Shown piece by piece: positions 34,454 to 43,571 of a DNA stretch of 63,346 bases (position 1 is the first letter of the stretch; the number at the start of each line of letters is the position of its first letter). Source of the DNA: Duncaniella sp. GTDB lineage: Bacteria; Bacteroidota; Bacteroidia; Bacteroidales; Muribaculaceae. The position numbers and the translations under genes are program-made. The stretch lies in NCBI GenBank assembly GCA_029056055.1, contig JAIDCC010000049.1, positions 1-63,346 of the forward strand, in the 5' to 3' direction. The notes under the pieces are model-generated. The model made no database searches, had not been told where the DNA came from, and saw nothing but the letters and a program-made list of their open reading frames with translations.

Positions 34454-35731
34454 ATGAAAGTAGACGTGCTTCTCGGGCTCCAATGGGGCGACGAAGGAAA
34501 AGGTAAGGTGGTCGACGTGCTGACCCCTCGCTATGACGCTGTGGCCCGCTTCCAGGGAGGCCCCAACGCCGGACACACCCTTGAGTTCGAGGGCAAAAAG
34601 TATGTGCTCCGCTCCATTCCCTCGGGCATTTTCCAGCATGGGCAGATTAATATCATAGGCAACGGCGTGGTGCTCGACCCGGTGCTGTTCCGTCAGGAAG
34701 CCGAGGAGCTTGAGAAGAGCGGCATCGCCCTGCGCGACATCCTCCGCATTTCGAAGAAAGTCAATCTCATCGCCCCCACCCATCGCCTGCTCGACGCTGC
34801 CAACGAGGCAGCCAAAGGCGCCGGCAAAATCGGCACCACGGGCAAGGGCATCGGCCCGACCTACACCGACAAGATTTCGCGCAACGGTCTGCGTCTGGGC
34901 GACGTGTTCTGCAACTTCGACGAAAAATTCGCCGCTCAGCGCGCCCGTCACATCGCCCGCCTCAAGGCTCTCGGCGCAGAGCCGGATGCAGAGAAACTCG
35001 CCGAGCTCGACAAGGCTTGGTTTGAGGCCATCGACTATCTCAAGACCTATCAGATAGTCGACTCGGAATTTCTCGTCAACGACCTGCTGGCTCAGGGCAA
35101 GAGCGTACTTTGCGAAGGCGCTCAGGGCACCCTGCTCGACATCGACTTCGGCTCGTATCCCTTCGTGACATCGTCGAACACCATCTCGGCCGGAGCTTGC
35201 TCGGGTCTCGGCGTGGCCCCCAACAAAATCGGCGAAGTGTTCGGCATCTTCAAAGCCTATTGCACCCGCGTAGGGTCAGGCCCCTTCCCCACCGAACTTT
35301 TCGATGAGACGGGAAAGACCATCCGCGACCTCGGACATGAGTACGGTGCCGTCACCGGACGCGAACGCCGCTGCGGCTGGATTGACCTCGTGGCTCTCCG
35401 CTATGCCATCATGCTTAACGGCGTGACACAGCTGATAATGATGAAGAGCGACGTGCTCGACGGTTTCGACGAAATCAAAGCCTGCGTGGCCTATGAAATC
35501 GACGGTAAGGAGACCCGCCAGTTCCCCTTCTCGATAGAAGAGGAAATCAAGCCCGTCTACGTGACGCTCCCCGGCTGGAAGACCGACATGACCGCCATGC
35601 AGAGCGAAGACGAATTCCCCAAGGCGTTCAGAGACTACATCGAGTTCCTCGAGAAAGAGCTTCAGACGCCCATCACCATCGTGTCAATCGGTCCCGACCG
35701 CAAGCAGACCATCGTGCGCTCGCGCAAGTAA
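34454..35731 (+). CDS. purA: Adenylosuccinate synthetase
   Basis: About 425 residues from the ATG at 34454 (MKVDVLLGLQWGDEGKGK); the frame is open further upstream but the promoter and the family N-terminus favour this start. It condenses IMP with aspartate using GTP in AMP synthesis. GDEGKGK (12-18), NAGHT, the GTTGKGIGPTYTDK loop and GRERRCGW are all present. It is followed by the DUF1015 gene after a 91-nt gap. Confidence 0.98.
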   Translation: MKVDVLLGLQWGDEGKGKVVDVLTPRYDAVARFQGGPNAGHTLEFEGKKYVLRSIPSGIFQHGQINIIGNGVVLDPVLFRQEAEELEKSGIALRDILRISKKVNLIAPTHRLLDAANEAAKGAGKIGTTGKGIGPTYTDKISRNGLRLGDVFCNFDEKFAAQRARHIARLKALGAEPDAEKLAELDKAWFEAIDYLKTYQIVDSEFLVNDLLAQGKSVLCEGAQGTLLDIDFGSYPFVTSSNTISAGACSGLGVAPNKIGEVFGIFKAYCTRVGSGPFPTELFDETGKTIRDLGHEYGAVTGRERRCGWIDLVALRYAIMLNGVTQLIMMKSDVLDGFDEIKACVAYEIDGKETRQFPFSIEEEIKPVYVTLPGWKTDMTAMQSEDEFPKAFRDYIEFLEKELQTPITIVSIGPDRKQTIVRSRK

Positions 35732-35822
35732 TCACGCTTACTCCTCACACATCCATTCAGGCCGTGGCATGGCGGCTCGAAAACTCCGTCATGCCGCGGC
35801 CATCATTCTTAAACCTGATATC

Positions 35823-37067
35823 ATGGCAAAAGTCAAGCCTTTCCGCGGCATACGTCCGCCCAAAGATATGGTGACCCGCGTGGCCTCGCGCCCCTACGAC
35901 GTGCTCAATTCCGACGAGGCGCGCACCGAGGCCGAGGGCAACCCCCACTCGCTCTATCACATCATCAAGCCCGAGATAGATTTCGAGCCGGGCACCGACG
36001 AACATGACCCGCGCGTCTACGACCGCGCCGTCGAAAACTTCAACGCCTTCCGTCAGAACGGCTGGCTCGTGCAAGACGACGCCGACCACTACTACATCTA
36101 CGCGCAGACCATGGACGGCCGCACGCAGTATGGCATCGTGGTGGCCGCCAATGTGGCCGACTACATGGAGGGGCGCATCAAGAAGCACGAACTCACACGC
36201 CGCGACAAAGAGGAAGACCGCATGAAACACGTGCGCATCAACAACGCCAACATCGAGCCTGTGTTTTTCGCCTTCCCCGACAACGAGGCACTTCAGAGGG
36301 TGATAGACACCGTCACCGCCGGCGAGCCTGAGTATGACTTCGTGGCGCCCGACGGCTTCGGACACCACTTCTGGGTGGTTGACGACCCTGAGATGATTGA
36401 AACCATCACCCGCGAGTTTGAGGCAATCCCCAACCTCTACATCGCCGACGGTCATCACCGCTCGGCGGCCGCCGCTCTCGTGGGTCACGAAAAAGCCACC
36501 AACAACCCCGCCCACCGCGGCGACGAGGAATACAACTACTTCCTGGCCGTGGCTTTCCCCGCCTCACACCTCAACATCATCGACTACAACCGCGTGGTGC
36601 GCGACCTGAACGGCCTGTCGAAGGAAGAATTTCTCGACCGCGTTGCCAAATCGTTCGACATCGAGGAGAAAGGCGCCGAGCCCTACCGCCCCGCCGCTCT
36701 CCACAATTTCGCTCTCTATCTTGACGGCAAATGGTATTCGCTGACAGCCAAGGAAGGCACCTACGACGACAACGACCCCATCGGGGTGCTCGACGTGACC
36801 ATCTCGTCTGACCTCATCCTGCGCGACATCCTAGGAATCACCGACCTCCGCTCCGACAAACGCATCGACTTCGTAGGCGGCATCCGCGGACTCGGCGAAC
36901 TCAGCCGCCGCGTCGACTCGGGCGAAATGGCCGTGGCCCTCGCGCTCTACCCCGTCTCGATGGAGCAACTGATGAACATTGCCGATTCGGGCAACATCAT
37001 GCCCCCGAAGACCACATGGTTTGAGCCCAAGCTCCGTTCGGGCCTCATCATTCACGAGCTCGACTAA
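35823..37067 (+). CDS. DUF1015 family protein
   Basis: About 414 residues from the ATG at 35823 (MAKVKPFRGIRPPKDMVTRVASRPYDVLNSDEAR), preferred over 35769 because family members begin at AKIKPFRG-like sequence. Conserved DUF1015 segments are YDVLNSDEAR, NPHSLYHIIKPE, IADGHHRSAAA (around residue 205) and LRSDKRIDFVGG near the C-terminus. The family is widespread in anaerobes but has no firmly established reaction; the HHRSAAA motif has been compared to kinase- or nuclease-like sites. It probably shares a transcript with purA. Confidence 0.9.
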   Translation: MAKVKPFRGIRPPKDMVTRVASRPYDVLNSDEARTEAEGNPHSLYHIIKPEIDFEPGTDEHDPRVYDRAVENFNAFRQNGWLVQDDADHYYIYAQTMDGRTQYGIVVAANVADYMEGRIKKHELTRRDKEEDRMKHVRINNANIEPVFFAFPDNEALQRVIDTVTAGEPEYDFVAPDGFGHHFWVVDDPEMIETITREFEAIPNLYIADGHHRSAAAALVGHEKATNNPAHRGDEEYNYFLAVAFPASHLNIIDYNRVVRDLNGLSKEEFLDRVAKSFDIEEKGAEPYRPAALHNFALYLDGKWYSLTAKEGTYDDNDPIGVLDVTISSDLILRDILGITDLRSDKRIDFVGGIRGLGELSRRVDSGEMAVALALYPVSMEQLMNIADSGNIMPPKTTWFEPKLRSGLIIHELD

Positions 37068-37087
37068 AAAGATTTCTATACTACGTG

Positions 37088-37118
37088 CTGCCCCGAAGAC
37101 ACTTCTCCGGGGCAGTTT
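37088..37118 (+). terminator. Terminator-like hairpin after the DUF1015 gene
   Basis: CTGCCCCG (37088-37095) pairs with CGGGGCAG (37108-37115) and is followed by TTT only; AAGA/TTCT extends the stem. Weak T run, so partial termination is likely. Confidence 0.55.
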
Positions 37119-37151
37119 CGTAGAGTGTCACACATAATAATTTCAGTAACT

Positions 37152-38027
37152 ATGCGACTTGACGGACGCAGAAACAGCAGCAACATTCAGGACCGACGAG
37201 GCATGTCGGGCAAAACCATCGGCATAGGCGGCGGAATTGCCGGCGTGATAATCGCCGCCATAATCACACTCCTTTCGGGTGGCGACCTGGGCGACGTCGC
37301 CTCTTCGGCACTCAACGCCTTGGGCGACGGCTCGGGAGCCAACACCACAGCCGTGGCCGACGACCCGGAGACGCAACGCCTCTACGACCTTTCGTCAAAG
37401 GTGCTCGCCGGGACGGAAGATGTCTGGACCCGCGAATTTCAACAGAACGGCTGGGGCGAATACCAACCGCCGCAAATGGTAATCTACTCCGGCTCCATCC
37501 AGACCGGATGCGGGCAGGGCAACGCTCAGGTAGGCCCGTTCTACTGCTCGGCCGACCAGACCGTCTACATCGACCTCGATTTCTTCAAGACCATGCAGAG
37601 TCAGATTGGCGCGTCGGGCGATTTCTGTTATGCCTACGTCATAGCCCATGAGGTGGGTCACCACGTTCAGCATCTGCTCGGCACTCTCGGCCAAGCTCAC
37701 TCGGCCATGTCGCGTCTGTCGGAGACCGAGGCAAATCAAATCAGCGTGCGTCTCGAACTTCAGGCCGACTACTACGCCGGGGTGTGGGGTCACGATGACA
37801 ACGAAATGTTCGGGTCTATCGAACCGGGCGACATCGAAGCTGCCATCAACGCCGCGTCGAAAATCGGCGACGACTATCTCCAGAAAAAAGCCTACGGTCG
37901 GGAAATGCCCGAAAGCTTCAATCACGGTCGCTCGGAATGGCGCATGCGGTGGCTCTCCAAAGGCCTCCAATCGGGCGATGCCAAGGGGGGCGACGTGCTC
38001 TTTTCGCTACCTTACGGCAATTTCTAA
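37152..38027 (+). CDS. Neutral zinc metallopeptidase, YpfJ/KPN_02809 family
   Basis: About 291 residues from the ATG at 37152 (MRLDGRRNSSNIQDRRGMSG), the family-typical N-terminus; 37125 is an upstream alternative. One membrane helix (about 22-40) anchors a periplasmic domain. The zincin motif HEVGHH is at 166-171 in YVIAHEVGHHVQHLLG, with the downstream acidic ligand probably in LELQADYYAGVWGH. SGSIQTGCGQGNAQVGPFYC is another family signature. The substrate is unknown. It lies 18 nt upstream of the GH43 gene. Confidence 0.93.
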   Translation: MRLDGRRNSSNIQDRRGMSGKTIGIGGGIAGVIIAAIITLLSGGDLGDVASSALNALGDGSGANTTAVADDPETQRLYDLSSKVLAGTEDVWTREFQQNGWGEYQPPQMVIYSGSIQTGCGQGNAQVGPFYCSADQTVYIDLDFFKTMQSQIGASGDFCYAYVIAHEVGHHVQHLLGTLGQAHSAMSRLSETEANQISVRLELQADYYAGVWGHDDNEMFGSIEPGDIEAAINAASKIGDDYLQKKAYGREMPESFNHGRSEWRMRWLSKGLQSGDAKGGDVLFSLPYGNF

Positions 38028-38045
38028 CTTTCAAGTTTAGCAACC

Positions 38046-39047
38046 ATGAAAAAACTTCTTCTGACACTGCTCGGCGCATTTGTCGCGGTGTCCTCGTCGG
38101 CCGTCACCCTCAGCCCCGACCACAACCCTATCCTGCCGGGCTTTCATGCCGACCCTGAGATTGTCTACTCCAACAAAACCGGCAAATACTACATCTATTC
38201 CACCACTGACGGAACGCCGCGCTGGGGCGGGCACTACTTCATGGTGTTTTCGTCGCCCGACCTCTCGACGTGGACCGACGAGGGCATCATGCTCGACCTC
38301 AAGACCGATGCCGTCAGTTGGGCCGACGGCAATGCCTGGGCGCCAGCCATCATCGAGCGCAAGGAGGCCGACGGCTACAAATACTATTTCTATTTCAGCG
38401 GCAACAATCCTGCGTCGGGACGCAAGGAGATAGGCGTGGCCGTGGCCGACGACCCGCTCGGTCCTTTCGTCGACCTCGGCAAACCTCTGATTTCCGACTC
38501 GCCCGTAGGACGCGGTCAGCAGATTGATGTCGACGTGTTCCAAGACCCCGTATCAGGGAAATATTACATCTACTGGGGTAACGCCTACATGGCCGGAGCG
38601 CAACTCGACGACTCGCTCACGGCCCTCATCCCCGAGACCATCACCGTGATGACTCCCGAAGGGGGCACGAAGCAGGACTATGCCTATCGCGAAGGACCTT
38701 ACGTGTTCTATCGCGACGGACTCTATTACTTCATGTGGTCGGTAGACGACACCGGTTCGCCAAACTACCACGTGGCCTACGGCACGGCCAAGTCGCCGTT
38801 GGGCCCTATCGAAGTGGCCGAACAGCCTGTCATACTGATACAGCGTCCTGACGAAGAAATCTACGGCCCTGCCCACAACTCGGTCATCTGTCTGCCCGGC
38901 ACCGACGAATGGTTCATAGTCTACCACCGCATCAACAAAGACTACATCGACCGCGAAGCGGGCCCCGGCTACCACCGTGAAGTCTGCATCGACCCGCTCT
39001 CCTTCGCCCCCGACGGCAAAATCCTCCCCGTCACCCCCTCAAAATAA
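38046..39047 (+). CDS. Glycoside hydrolase family 43 enzyme, secreted
   Basis: 333 residues with a signal peptide (MKKLLLTLLGAFVAVSSSA) and one five-bladed beta-propeller GH43 domain. The three acidic residues are visible: Asp36 in HADPEI, Asp161 or Asp163 in QQIDVDVFQD, and Glu216 in YREGPY. Members act on arabinan, xylan or arabinoxylan side chains; which one cannot be told. No binding module or SusCD pair is nearby, so it is an orphan glycosidase in the purA-YpfJ stretch. Confidence 0.92.
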   Translation: MKKLLLTLLGAFVAVSSSAVTLSPDHNPILPGFHADPEIVYSNKTGKYYIYSTTDGTPRWGGHYFMVFSSPDLSTWTDEGIMLDLKTDAVSWADGNAWAPAIIERKEADGYKYYFYFSGNNPASGRKEIGVAVADDPLGPFVDLGKPLISDSPVGRGQQIDVDVFQDPVSGKYYIYWGNAYMAGAQLDDSLTALIPETITVMTPEGGTKQDYAYREGPYVFYRDGLYYFMWSVDDTGSPNYHVAYGTAKSPLGPIEVAEQPVILIQRPDEEIYGPAHNSVICLPGTDEWFIVYHRINKDYIDREAGPGYHREVCIDPLSFAPDGKILPVTPSK

Positions 39048-39084
39048 CATTTTAGAGGTCTCCCTCTCGATTATCATCCTACTG

Positions 39085-39131
39085 AAATCACCCCCGCCTC
39101 AGACATCTGCGGCGGGTGTGATTTATCATTT
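39085..39131 (+). terminator. Terminator after the GH43 gene
   Basis: AAATCACCCCCGCC (39085-39098) pairs with GGCGGGTGTGATTT (39111-39124) with a single mismatch and a 12-nt loop, then ATCATTTTTG. A convincing rho-independent terminator. Confidence 0.85.
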
Positions 39132-39182
39132 TTGAGCATCATGCAACGCGTGTTTGTGAAAATCAACCCATAAAAAATTGAC

Positions 39183-39238
39183 TTTTTCAAAAAATCAGTT
39201 GAAAAATTTGGGAGTTTAACGGGATTTGTATAATTTTG
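39183..39238 (+). promoter_or_regulatory. Promoter with upstream inverted repeat, DWDFND lipoprotein gene
   Basis: -33 TTTG (39207-39210), 20-bp spacer, -7 TAATTTTG (39231-39238). Immediately upstream, TTTTTCAA (39183-39190) and TTGAAAAA (39199-39206) form an 8-bp inverted repeat abutting the -33 box, a candidate operator. The resulting transcript would carry a leader of about 445 nt. Confidence 0.7.
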
Positions 39239-39244
39239 CACACA

Positions 39245-39691
39245 GATACGTCAGGATGTTTCGAGAGCGAGACTGTAGACCGTGACGTCAACATAAGATA
39301 AAAAAGCGTTTATCATGCGCTCGTTCCGCTAAACGAAATTCTCGCAAAATTTCAATGAGAGAGGGACAACGCAACGAATAAATGCCTTACGTGTGTAACA
39401 TTCAGTCTACATGCGGCTAAGTCTGTCTGTAGTCCTCTCCCCAGGACTCGGCAGACTGTGGCCGTGGCGACGAATTATACTTCGTGGGCTACTATCGTTG
39501 TCGACCTACTCTCATGGGCAATGCGAGAAGCCTCGTTTAGTGGTCGAACAACGGTAAGAGCACCACGTTTTTTTATCCTTACGTTTTCTAATGAAAAGAC
39601 AGTGAGGGCAATTCAGGTCCAACTACTGACTTTAACTTAATCTTCCAACTGTCCGGAGGTGCGCACGGACATAAAAACCTAACACTTTCAT
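39245..39691 (+). ncRNA. Long structured 5' leader with possible attenuator
   Basis: No convincing gene lies in this stretch. Stem A is AGTCTG/CAGACT with inner AGTCCT/AGGACT (39420-39457); stem B is ACGAA/TTCGT (39470-39485); stem C pairs CGTTGTCGACC (39496-39506) with GGTCGAACAACG (39542-39553, one bulge) and encloses CGAG/CTCG. The 3' arm of C overlaps GTGGT (39540-39544), which can instead pair with ACCAC (39562-39566) just before seven T (39568-39574). The alternatives are mutually exclusive, as in an attenuator. All pairings were found by eye; the terminator stem is only 5 bp. Confidence 0.45.
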
Positions 39692-41824
39692 ATGAAATCA
39701 ATGAGATTTCTATTGTGCGCACTCCTCGCCTCAGGCATGGCGGCGTGCTCCGATGATGGTCCGGACTCGAATGCTCCCACCGAGGGCTATCTTCGCGCTT
39801 TCGTCAAAGAGTTCGGTGTTCCCGCCGATGGTCATGACTTCTCGATGGCCCGCTCTGCGGGACTGATGGTGAAAGCCTCCCGTCCTACCCACATTCTTGT
39901 CACCGCAGTCTACGAGGGCGAAGAGTATTTGTTCGGCAACCTCAATGTGGGCGAAGGCACCACGCGCGTTCCCGTCACAATCCCCTCCGACATCACTTCT
40001 CTCTACGTCTCCCTCGGGATGCAGAAGTATGAAGTGGCGGCTGACGGACTCGTCGACCTTGACAATCTCCCCGACCCGGTGGAGAATCCCGAAAGCCGAA
40101 AAATTTTGGTAGATGTGGGGGAGTCTAATGGTGTCGGCCGTATTGTGGCAACCAGCGACCCTGTCTTGGCTTTCAAATATGATGAGTGGCTGAAAGCCTA
40201 CTTTGACGAGTTTCCTATAGGTATCGACAAACCTGCTATTGGTATCTCAGATCGTGAAACTAATTGGACCGGAGTGCCCCAGCCATATGGCGAAACAAAT
40301 TTCGGTCGAAAGAACGACACCGACAAAATGTACGTCTTCCCTATTTATTGGCGAAAGAGAGAAGATATACCCATCAAGGCACTGACAACCTGTATACACA
40401 ATATGTATAGACTCACGTCAACCGAAATGCCACTTTTTAATGGATGGGGCATTCCTTTCCCCAATTTGGGCTATTCCATGACTCAATCCAATAAGAATAC
40501 CATAAATTGGGAAACTTTAACGGGATTCAAATTCAACGACGGCTCATTCGATGAAGCTTATCCAATATCCGACGATAATAATCCATTGATAGTATCAAAG
40601 GGCCGCCTTATTGACTTTAGTGGCGTAAGAGGGCACCTTCCTTACTGTTTTAGTACCCAATGGTTTGGGTGTATGCCAAGTTCTTCAAATCCTGAGCTAA
40701 ACGCGGCCAATTGGATGGGAAGATATTATAAGTCAACTATCGACGGAATAGCGGATGCTGTAAGCAGCACTCGCCGCATTCAATTGCCTCCAACAACCGA
40801 ATTTACTATCTATGATGAGGAGACAGTCACAACTCTTTCCTCTGACCATGCATTGCTCATAGGTTTCAATAATCCTCCTACGAAGCCTAATGATGATTGT
40901 ATTCGAGACTATGCAGATGTCCTGCTGTTGGTCATTCCGGTAAATGGGATAAAACTTGAATTCGGGTTCGGGACCAATTATAAGAAATTTACTTGGACTA
41001 TTGCAGCCGAGGATCTCGGAGGGTCATTCGACTGGGATTTCAATGATGCCGTATTCACATTTACAGATGTAATCGAAACTCTGCCAAGTGTAAACGATGA
41101 TGCTGCGCTGCGGGCGTTAAGATACGGCGGACTGACAGACGCCGTGGCGGTCAGGACGATTGAGGTAGAACCTTTGGCAGCGGGAGGCACGATGCCGCTC
41201 TACATCACCTACACAGGACGTCTGGTGAGCACACCTGAGCTTCCCTCGTCGGGCGATGCCGACTACTACACCGTCAACGAGGCAATACGTGCGCATATGT
41301 CGAAGCCGACGCATGAAGGCACCTACGTGATTGGAACAGAAATCCACAAGTGGCTCGGAGCCTCCACCCACACCCGCCAAATCAACACTGATGCCACTGT
41401 GGAACGTCCCGCAGGAAAGAAAGTGAAATTCTCAATCCCCTACGATGACGACCCGGAAAACTTCACCTTTACGTTAGAAAACAAGATGTCGGCGAAAAAC
41501 CAACCCATGCACGGCTTTGCGGTGCTCGTCGACCACGGCAATCAGCTCAACATTGATGCCCGCGAGGGCGACGGTTTCGCAGCACTTCCCGGCTACAACC
41601 TCGGCGAAGGGTCATATCTGATAGGTCGCCCCGATGAGAACGAAGAAAACGTAGCTCCTCAGATGATTCTTCTCACCGGTAGCAAGTGGGAGTGGCCCCG
41701 TGAGTGTGTCAACATCAAGGAGGCTTATCCCAACTTCAGCGGCTGGGTTGGCGGATTTACTTCTACTTCCTACAAAAATTGGCATACGTCAAGCAAAAAA
41801 GCAGAGAACGTAACCAAGAGATAA
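39692..41824 (+). CDS. Large lipoprotein with DWDFND motif (DUF4842/LruC-like)
   Basis: 710 residues. The signal peptide ends in MAACSDD (lipidated Cys19), and the acidic/Ser residues after Cys fit surface export signals of Bacteroidota lipoproteins. A central region carries EDLGGSFDWDFNDAVF (about 447-462), resembling the Asp-rich motif of DUF4842/LruC-type proteins that occur in large surface adhesins and putative calcium-binding proteins. Function is not known. The first 140 and last 240 residues are GC-rich like the surroundings, whereas 40100-41100 is visibly richer in A and T, as if exchanged. It stands alone behind a long leader. Confidence 0.8.
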   Translation: MKSMRFLLCALLASGMAACSDDGPDSNAPTEGYLRAFVKEFGVPADGHDFSMARSAGLMVKASRPTHILVTAVYEGEEYLFGNLNVGEGTTRVPVTIPSDITSLYVSLGMQKYEVAADGLVDLDNLPDPVENPESRKILVDVGESNGVGRIVATSDPVLAFKYDEWLKAYFDEFPIGIDKPAIGISDRETNWTGVPQPYGETNFGRKNDTDKMYVFPIYWRKREDIPIKALTTCIHNMYRLTSTEMPLFNGWGIPFPNLGYSMTQSNKNTINWETLTGFKFNDGSFDEAYPISDDNNPLIVSKGRLIDFSGVRGHLPYCFSTQWFGCMPSSSNPELNAANWMGRYYKSTIDGIADAVSSTRRIQLPPTTEFTIYDEETVTTLSSDHALLIGFNNPPTKPNDDCIRDYADVLLLVIPVNGIKLEFGFGTNYKKFTWTIAAEDLGGSFDWDFNDAVFTFTDVIETLPSVNDDAALRALRYGGLTDAVAVRTIEVEPLAAGGTMPLYITYTGRLVSTPELPSSGDADYYTVNEAIRAHMSKPTHEGTYVIGTEIHKWLGASTHTRQINTDATVERPAGKKVKFSIPYDDDPENFTFTLENKMSAKNQPMHGFAVLVDHGNQLNIDAREGDGFAALPGYNLGEGSYLIGRPDENEENVAPQMILLTGSKWEWPRECVNIKEAYPNFSGWVGGFTSTSYKNWHTSSKKAENVTKR

Positions 41825-41866
41825 CACCTCGACGCAAAATCAAATCACAAGGGATTTAGACTCAAA

Positions 41867-41894
41867 GCGGCCGTCTCCGAGAGGAGGCGGCCGC
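41867..41894. terminator. Hairpin between convergent lipoprotein and MBOAT genes
   Basis: GCGGCCGTCTCC (41867-41878) pairs with GGAGGCGGCCGC (41883-41894) through 12 positions including one G-T pair, closed by a 4-nt GAGA loop. The T run is short on the minus side (TTTGAG) and absent on the plus side. Confidence 0.65.
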
Positions 41895-41928
41895 TGATTG
41901 TATCGTCGTGACTCGAAGGAGTCCTGGA

Positions 41929-43521
41929 TTAGTATTGCAAGTAGAGGAAGGGGACGAGGTCGGAGGAGCGCACTTGGATTACTATGAGAATCGCGAGGGC
42001 GAGCAGGATGGCCTGAATGATGAGCGGGGAGGCGCAGAACCAACGGCGCACGCGCCCGGTGATGAACGAGGGGGTGATATGGACGATGTATCCGAAGAGC
42101 ATGGCGCAGACTATGGCAAGGTAGCCGGTGACAAACTGCGGGGCCACGTCGAGATGGAAGTTGTGGAAAATCTGAGTCCACATGGTCGAGACATCTTCAA
42201 GCGAGCGGGCGCGGAAGAGCATGAACGTTGCTGCCACGAAGCAGAACGTGATGATGATGTTGAAGCCGCGGAGCAGCGGCGAGGCGAGAATGCGGGCGCC
42301 GAGCGTGGGACGGGTGACGATTTCGCCCTCTTCGGTGATTTCCTCGCGCGTGGCTCCGTGAGGCAGCACGCCCTTGACCATCTTGTGGCCTACGAGCAGC
42401 AGGCCGTGTGCTCCGCCCCAGATGACATACATCCATGAGGCTCCGTGCCAGAAGCCGCCGATGACCATCGTGGCAAACTGGTTGAAGTAGGCGCGCGGAC
42501 GCGAGCAGCGGTTGCCTCCGAGGGGGATGTAGACGTAGTCGCGCAGCCAGGTGGAGAGCGAAATGTGCCAGCGGTGCCAGAATTCGGTGGGGCTTTCGGC
42601 CTTGAAGGGGGCGTTGAAGTTGTCGGCAAACTTGTAGCCGAGGAGCAGGGCGAGGCCGATGGCCATGTCGGAATAGCCCGAGAAGTCGCAATAGAGCTGG
42701 ATGGTGAAGCCGAAGGTGGCCATGAGGTTTTCGAAGCCGCTGTAGAGGGCGGGATTGTCGAACACTCGGTCGACGAAGTTGCCCGAAATGTAGTCGGCGA
42801 TGACCATTTTCTTGATGAGGCCGACGATGATGAGCCAGACACCCTGCGAAGTCATTTCGCGGGTGGCCACGGGGTTGGCGGCAATCTGCGGGAGCATGTC
42901 CTTGGCGCGCACCACGGGGCCGGCGAGAAGCGGGGGGAAGAAGGTGAGAAAGAAGATGTAGTCGAGAGGACGACGGCATGCGGGAAGCACGCCGCGATAG
43001 AGGTCGACGATGTAGCTGATGGAGCGGAATGTGAAAAACGAGATGCCGGCGGGGAGGAGAAGTTCGAGGGTGTCGAAGTTGGTGGTGAAAAGCGAATTGA
43101 CCGACTCGATGAGGAGGTTGAAATACTTGAAGTAGGCCAGCATGCCGACGTTGGCGAGCACGTTGAGTGCCACGATGAGTCGCATGACGCCGCGTTGTCC
43201 GCGCTCACGCACCGCGTCCATCCACAGACCGAGCAGGAAGTCGCTGACCGCCACACCGAGAAGAATCAGGCAGCAGAGCCCCGACGATTTGTAATAGAAG
43301 AAGAGCGAGAAGAGTATGACAAACAGCATCCGCAGCGTGCGCGTAGAGCGAAACACCCTGTAGATGATGATGAAGGCCACGAAGAGCACGAAGAAAAGCC
43401 CTGTGTTGAAGAGCAGGGGTGAAGAGGGGTCGTAGACGAAGAGGTCGACAACTTTATCGACATCAATATTCAAACGCTCAAGCCAAGAATTGGCATAGTC
43501 GGCTACTTGAGAGAATGACAT
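41929..43521 (-). CDS. MBOAT family O-acyltransferase (AlgI/DltB-like)
   Basis: A 530-residue polytopic protein with the MBOAT signature WHRWHISLSTWLRDYVYIPLGG and the catalytic-type His359 in FWHGASWMYVIWGGAHG. AlgI, PatA and DltB members carry acyl groups across the membrane for transfer to surface or periplasmic polymers, usually together with an SGNH partner. Two SGNH hydrolase genes lie directly upstream in the same orientation, so glycan O-acetylation is the likely task. The acceptor polymer is unknown. It is the last gene of the group and is followed by the hairpin at 41867-41894. Confidence 0.94.
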   Translation of the reverse strand: MSFSQVADYANSWLERLNIDVDKVVDLFVYDPSSPLLFNTGLFFVLFVAFIIIYRVFRSTRTLRMLFVILFSLFFYYKSSGLCCLILLGVAVSDFLLGLWMDAVRERGQRGVMRLIVALNVLANVGMLAYFKYFNLLIESVNSLFTTNFDTLELLLPAGISFFTFRSISYIVDLYRGVLPACRRPLDYIFFLTFFPPLLAGPVVRAKDMLPQIAANPVATREMTSQGVWLIIVGLIKKMVIADYISGNFVDRVFDNPALYSGFENLMATFGFTIQLYCDFSGYSDMAIGLALLLGYKFADNFNAPFKAESPTEFWHRWHISLSTWLRDYVYIPLGGNRCSRPRAYFNQFATMVIGGFWHGASWMYVIWGGAHGLLLVGHKMVKGVLPHGATREEITEEGEIVTRPTLGARILASPLLRGFNIIITFCFVAATFMLFRARSLEDVSTMWTQIFHNFHLDVAPQFVTGYLAIVCAMLFGYIVHITPSFITGRVRRWFCASPLIIQAILLALAILIVIQVRSSDLVPFLYLQY

Positions 43522-43571
43522 AATCGCGAGGTTACGGTGTGCGGGGAAGTGGTGAGAAAACGTAGAGGGAT

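Noticed and set aside
39458-39640. Small plus-strand frame (60 codons) in the long leader
   Set aside because: GTG start, no ribosome-binding context, overlaps the predicted stems; a leader peptide cannot be excluded but is not supported.
42445-43422. Plus-strand frame of 325 codons opposite the MBOAT gene
   Set aside because: Glu/Gly/Val-rich antisense artefact; the MBOAT signatures on the minus strand are unambiguous.
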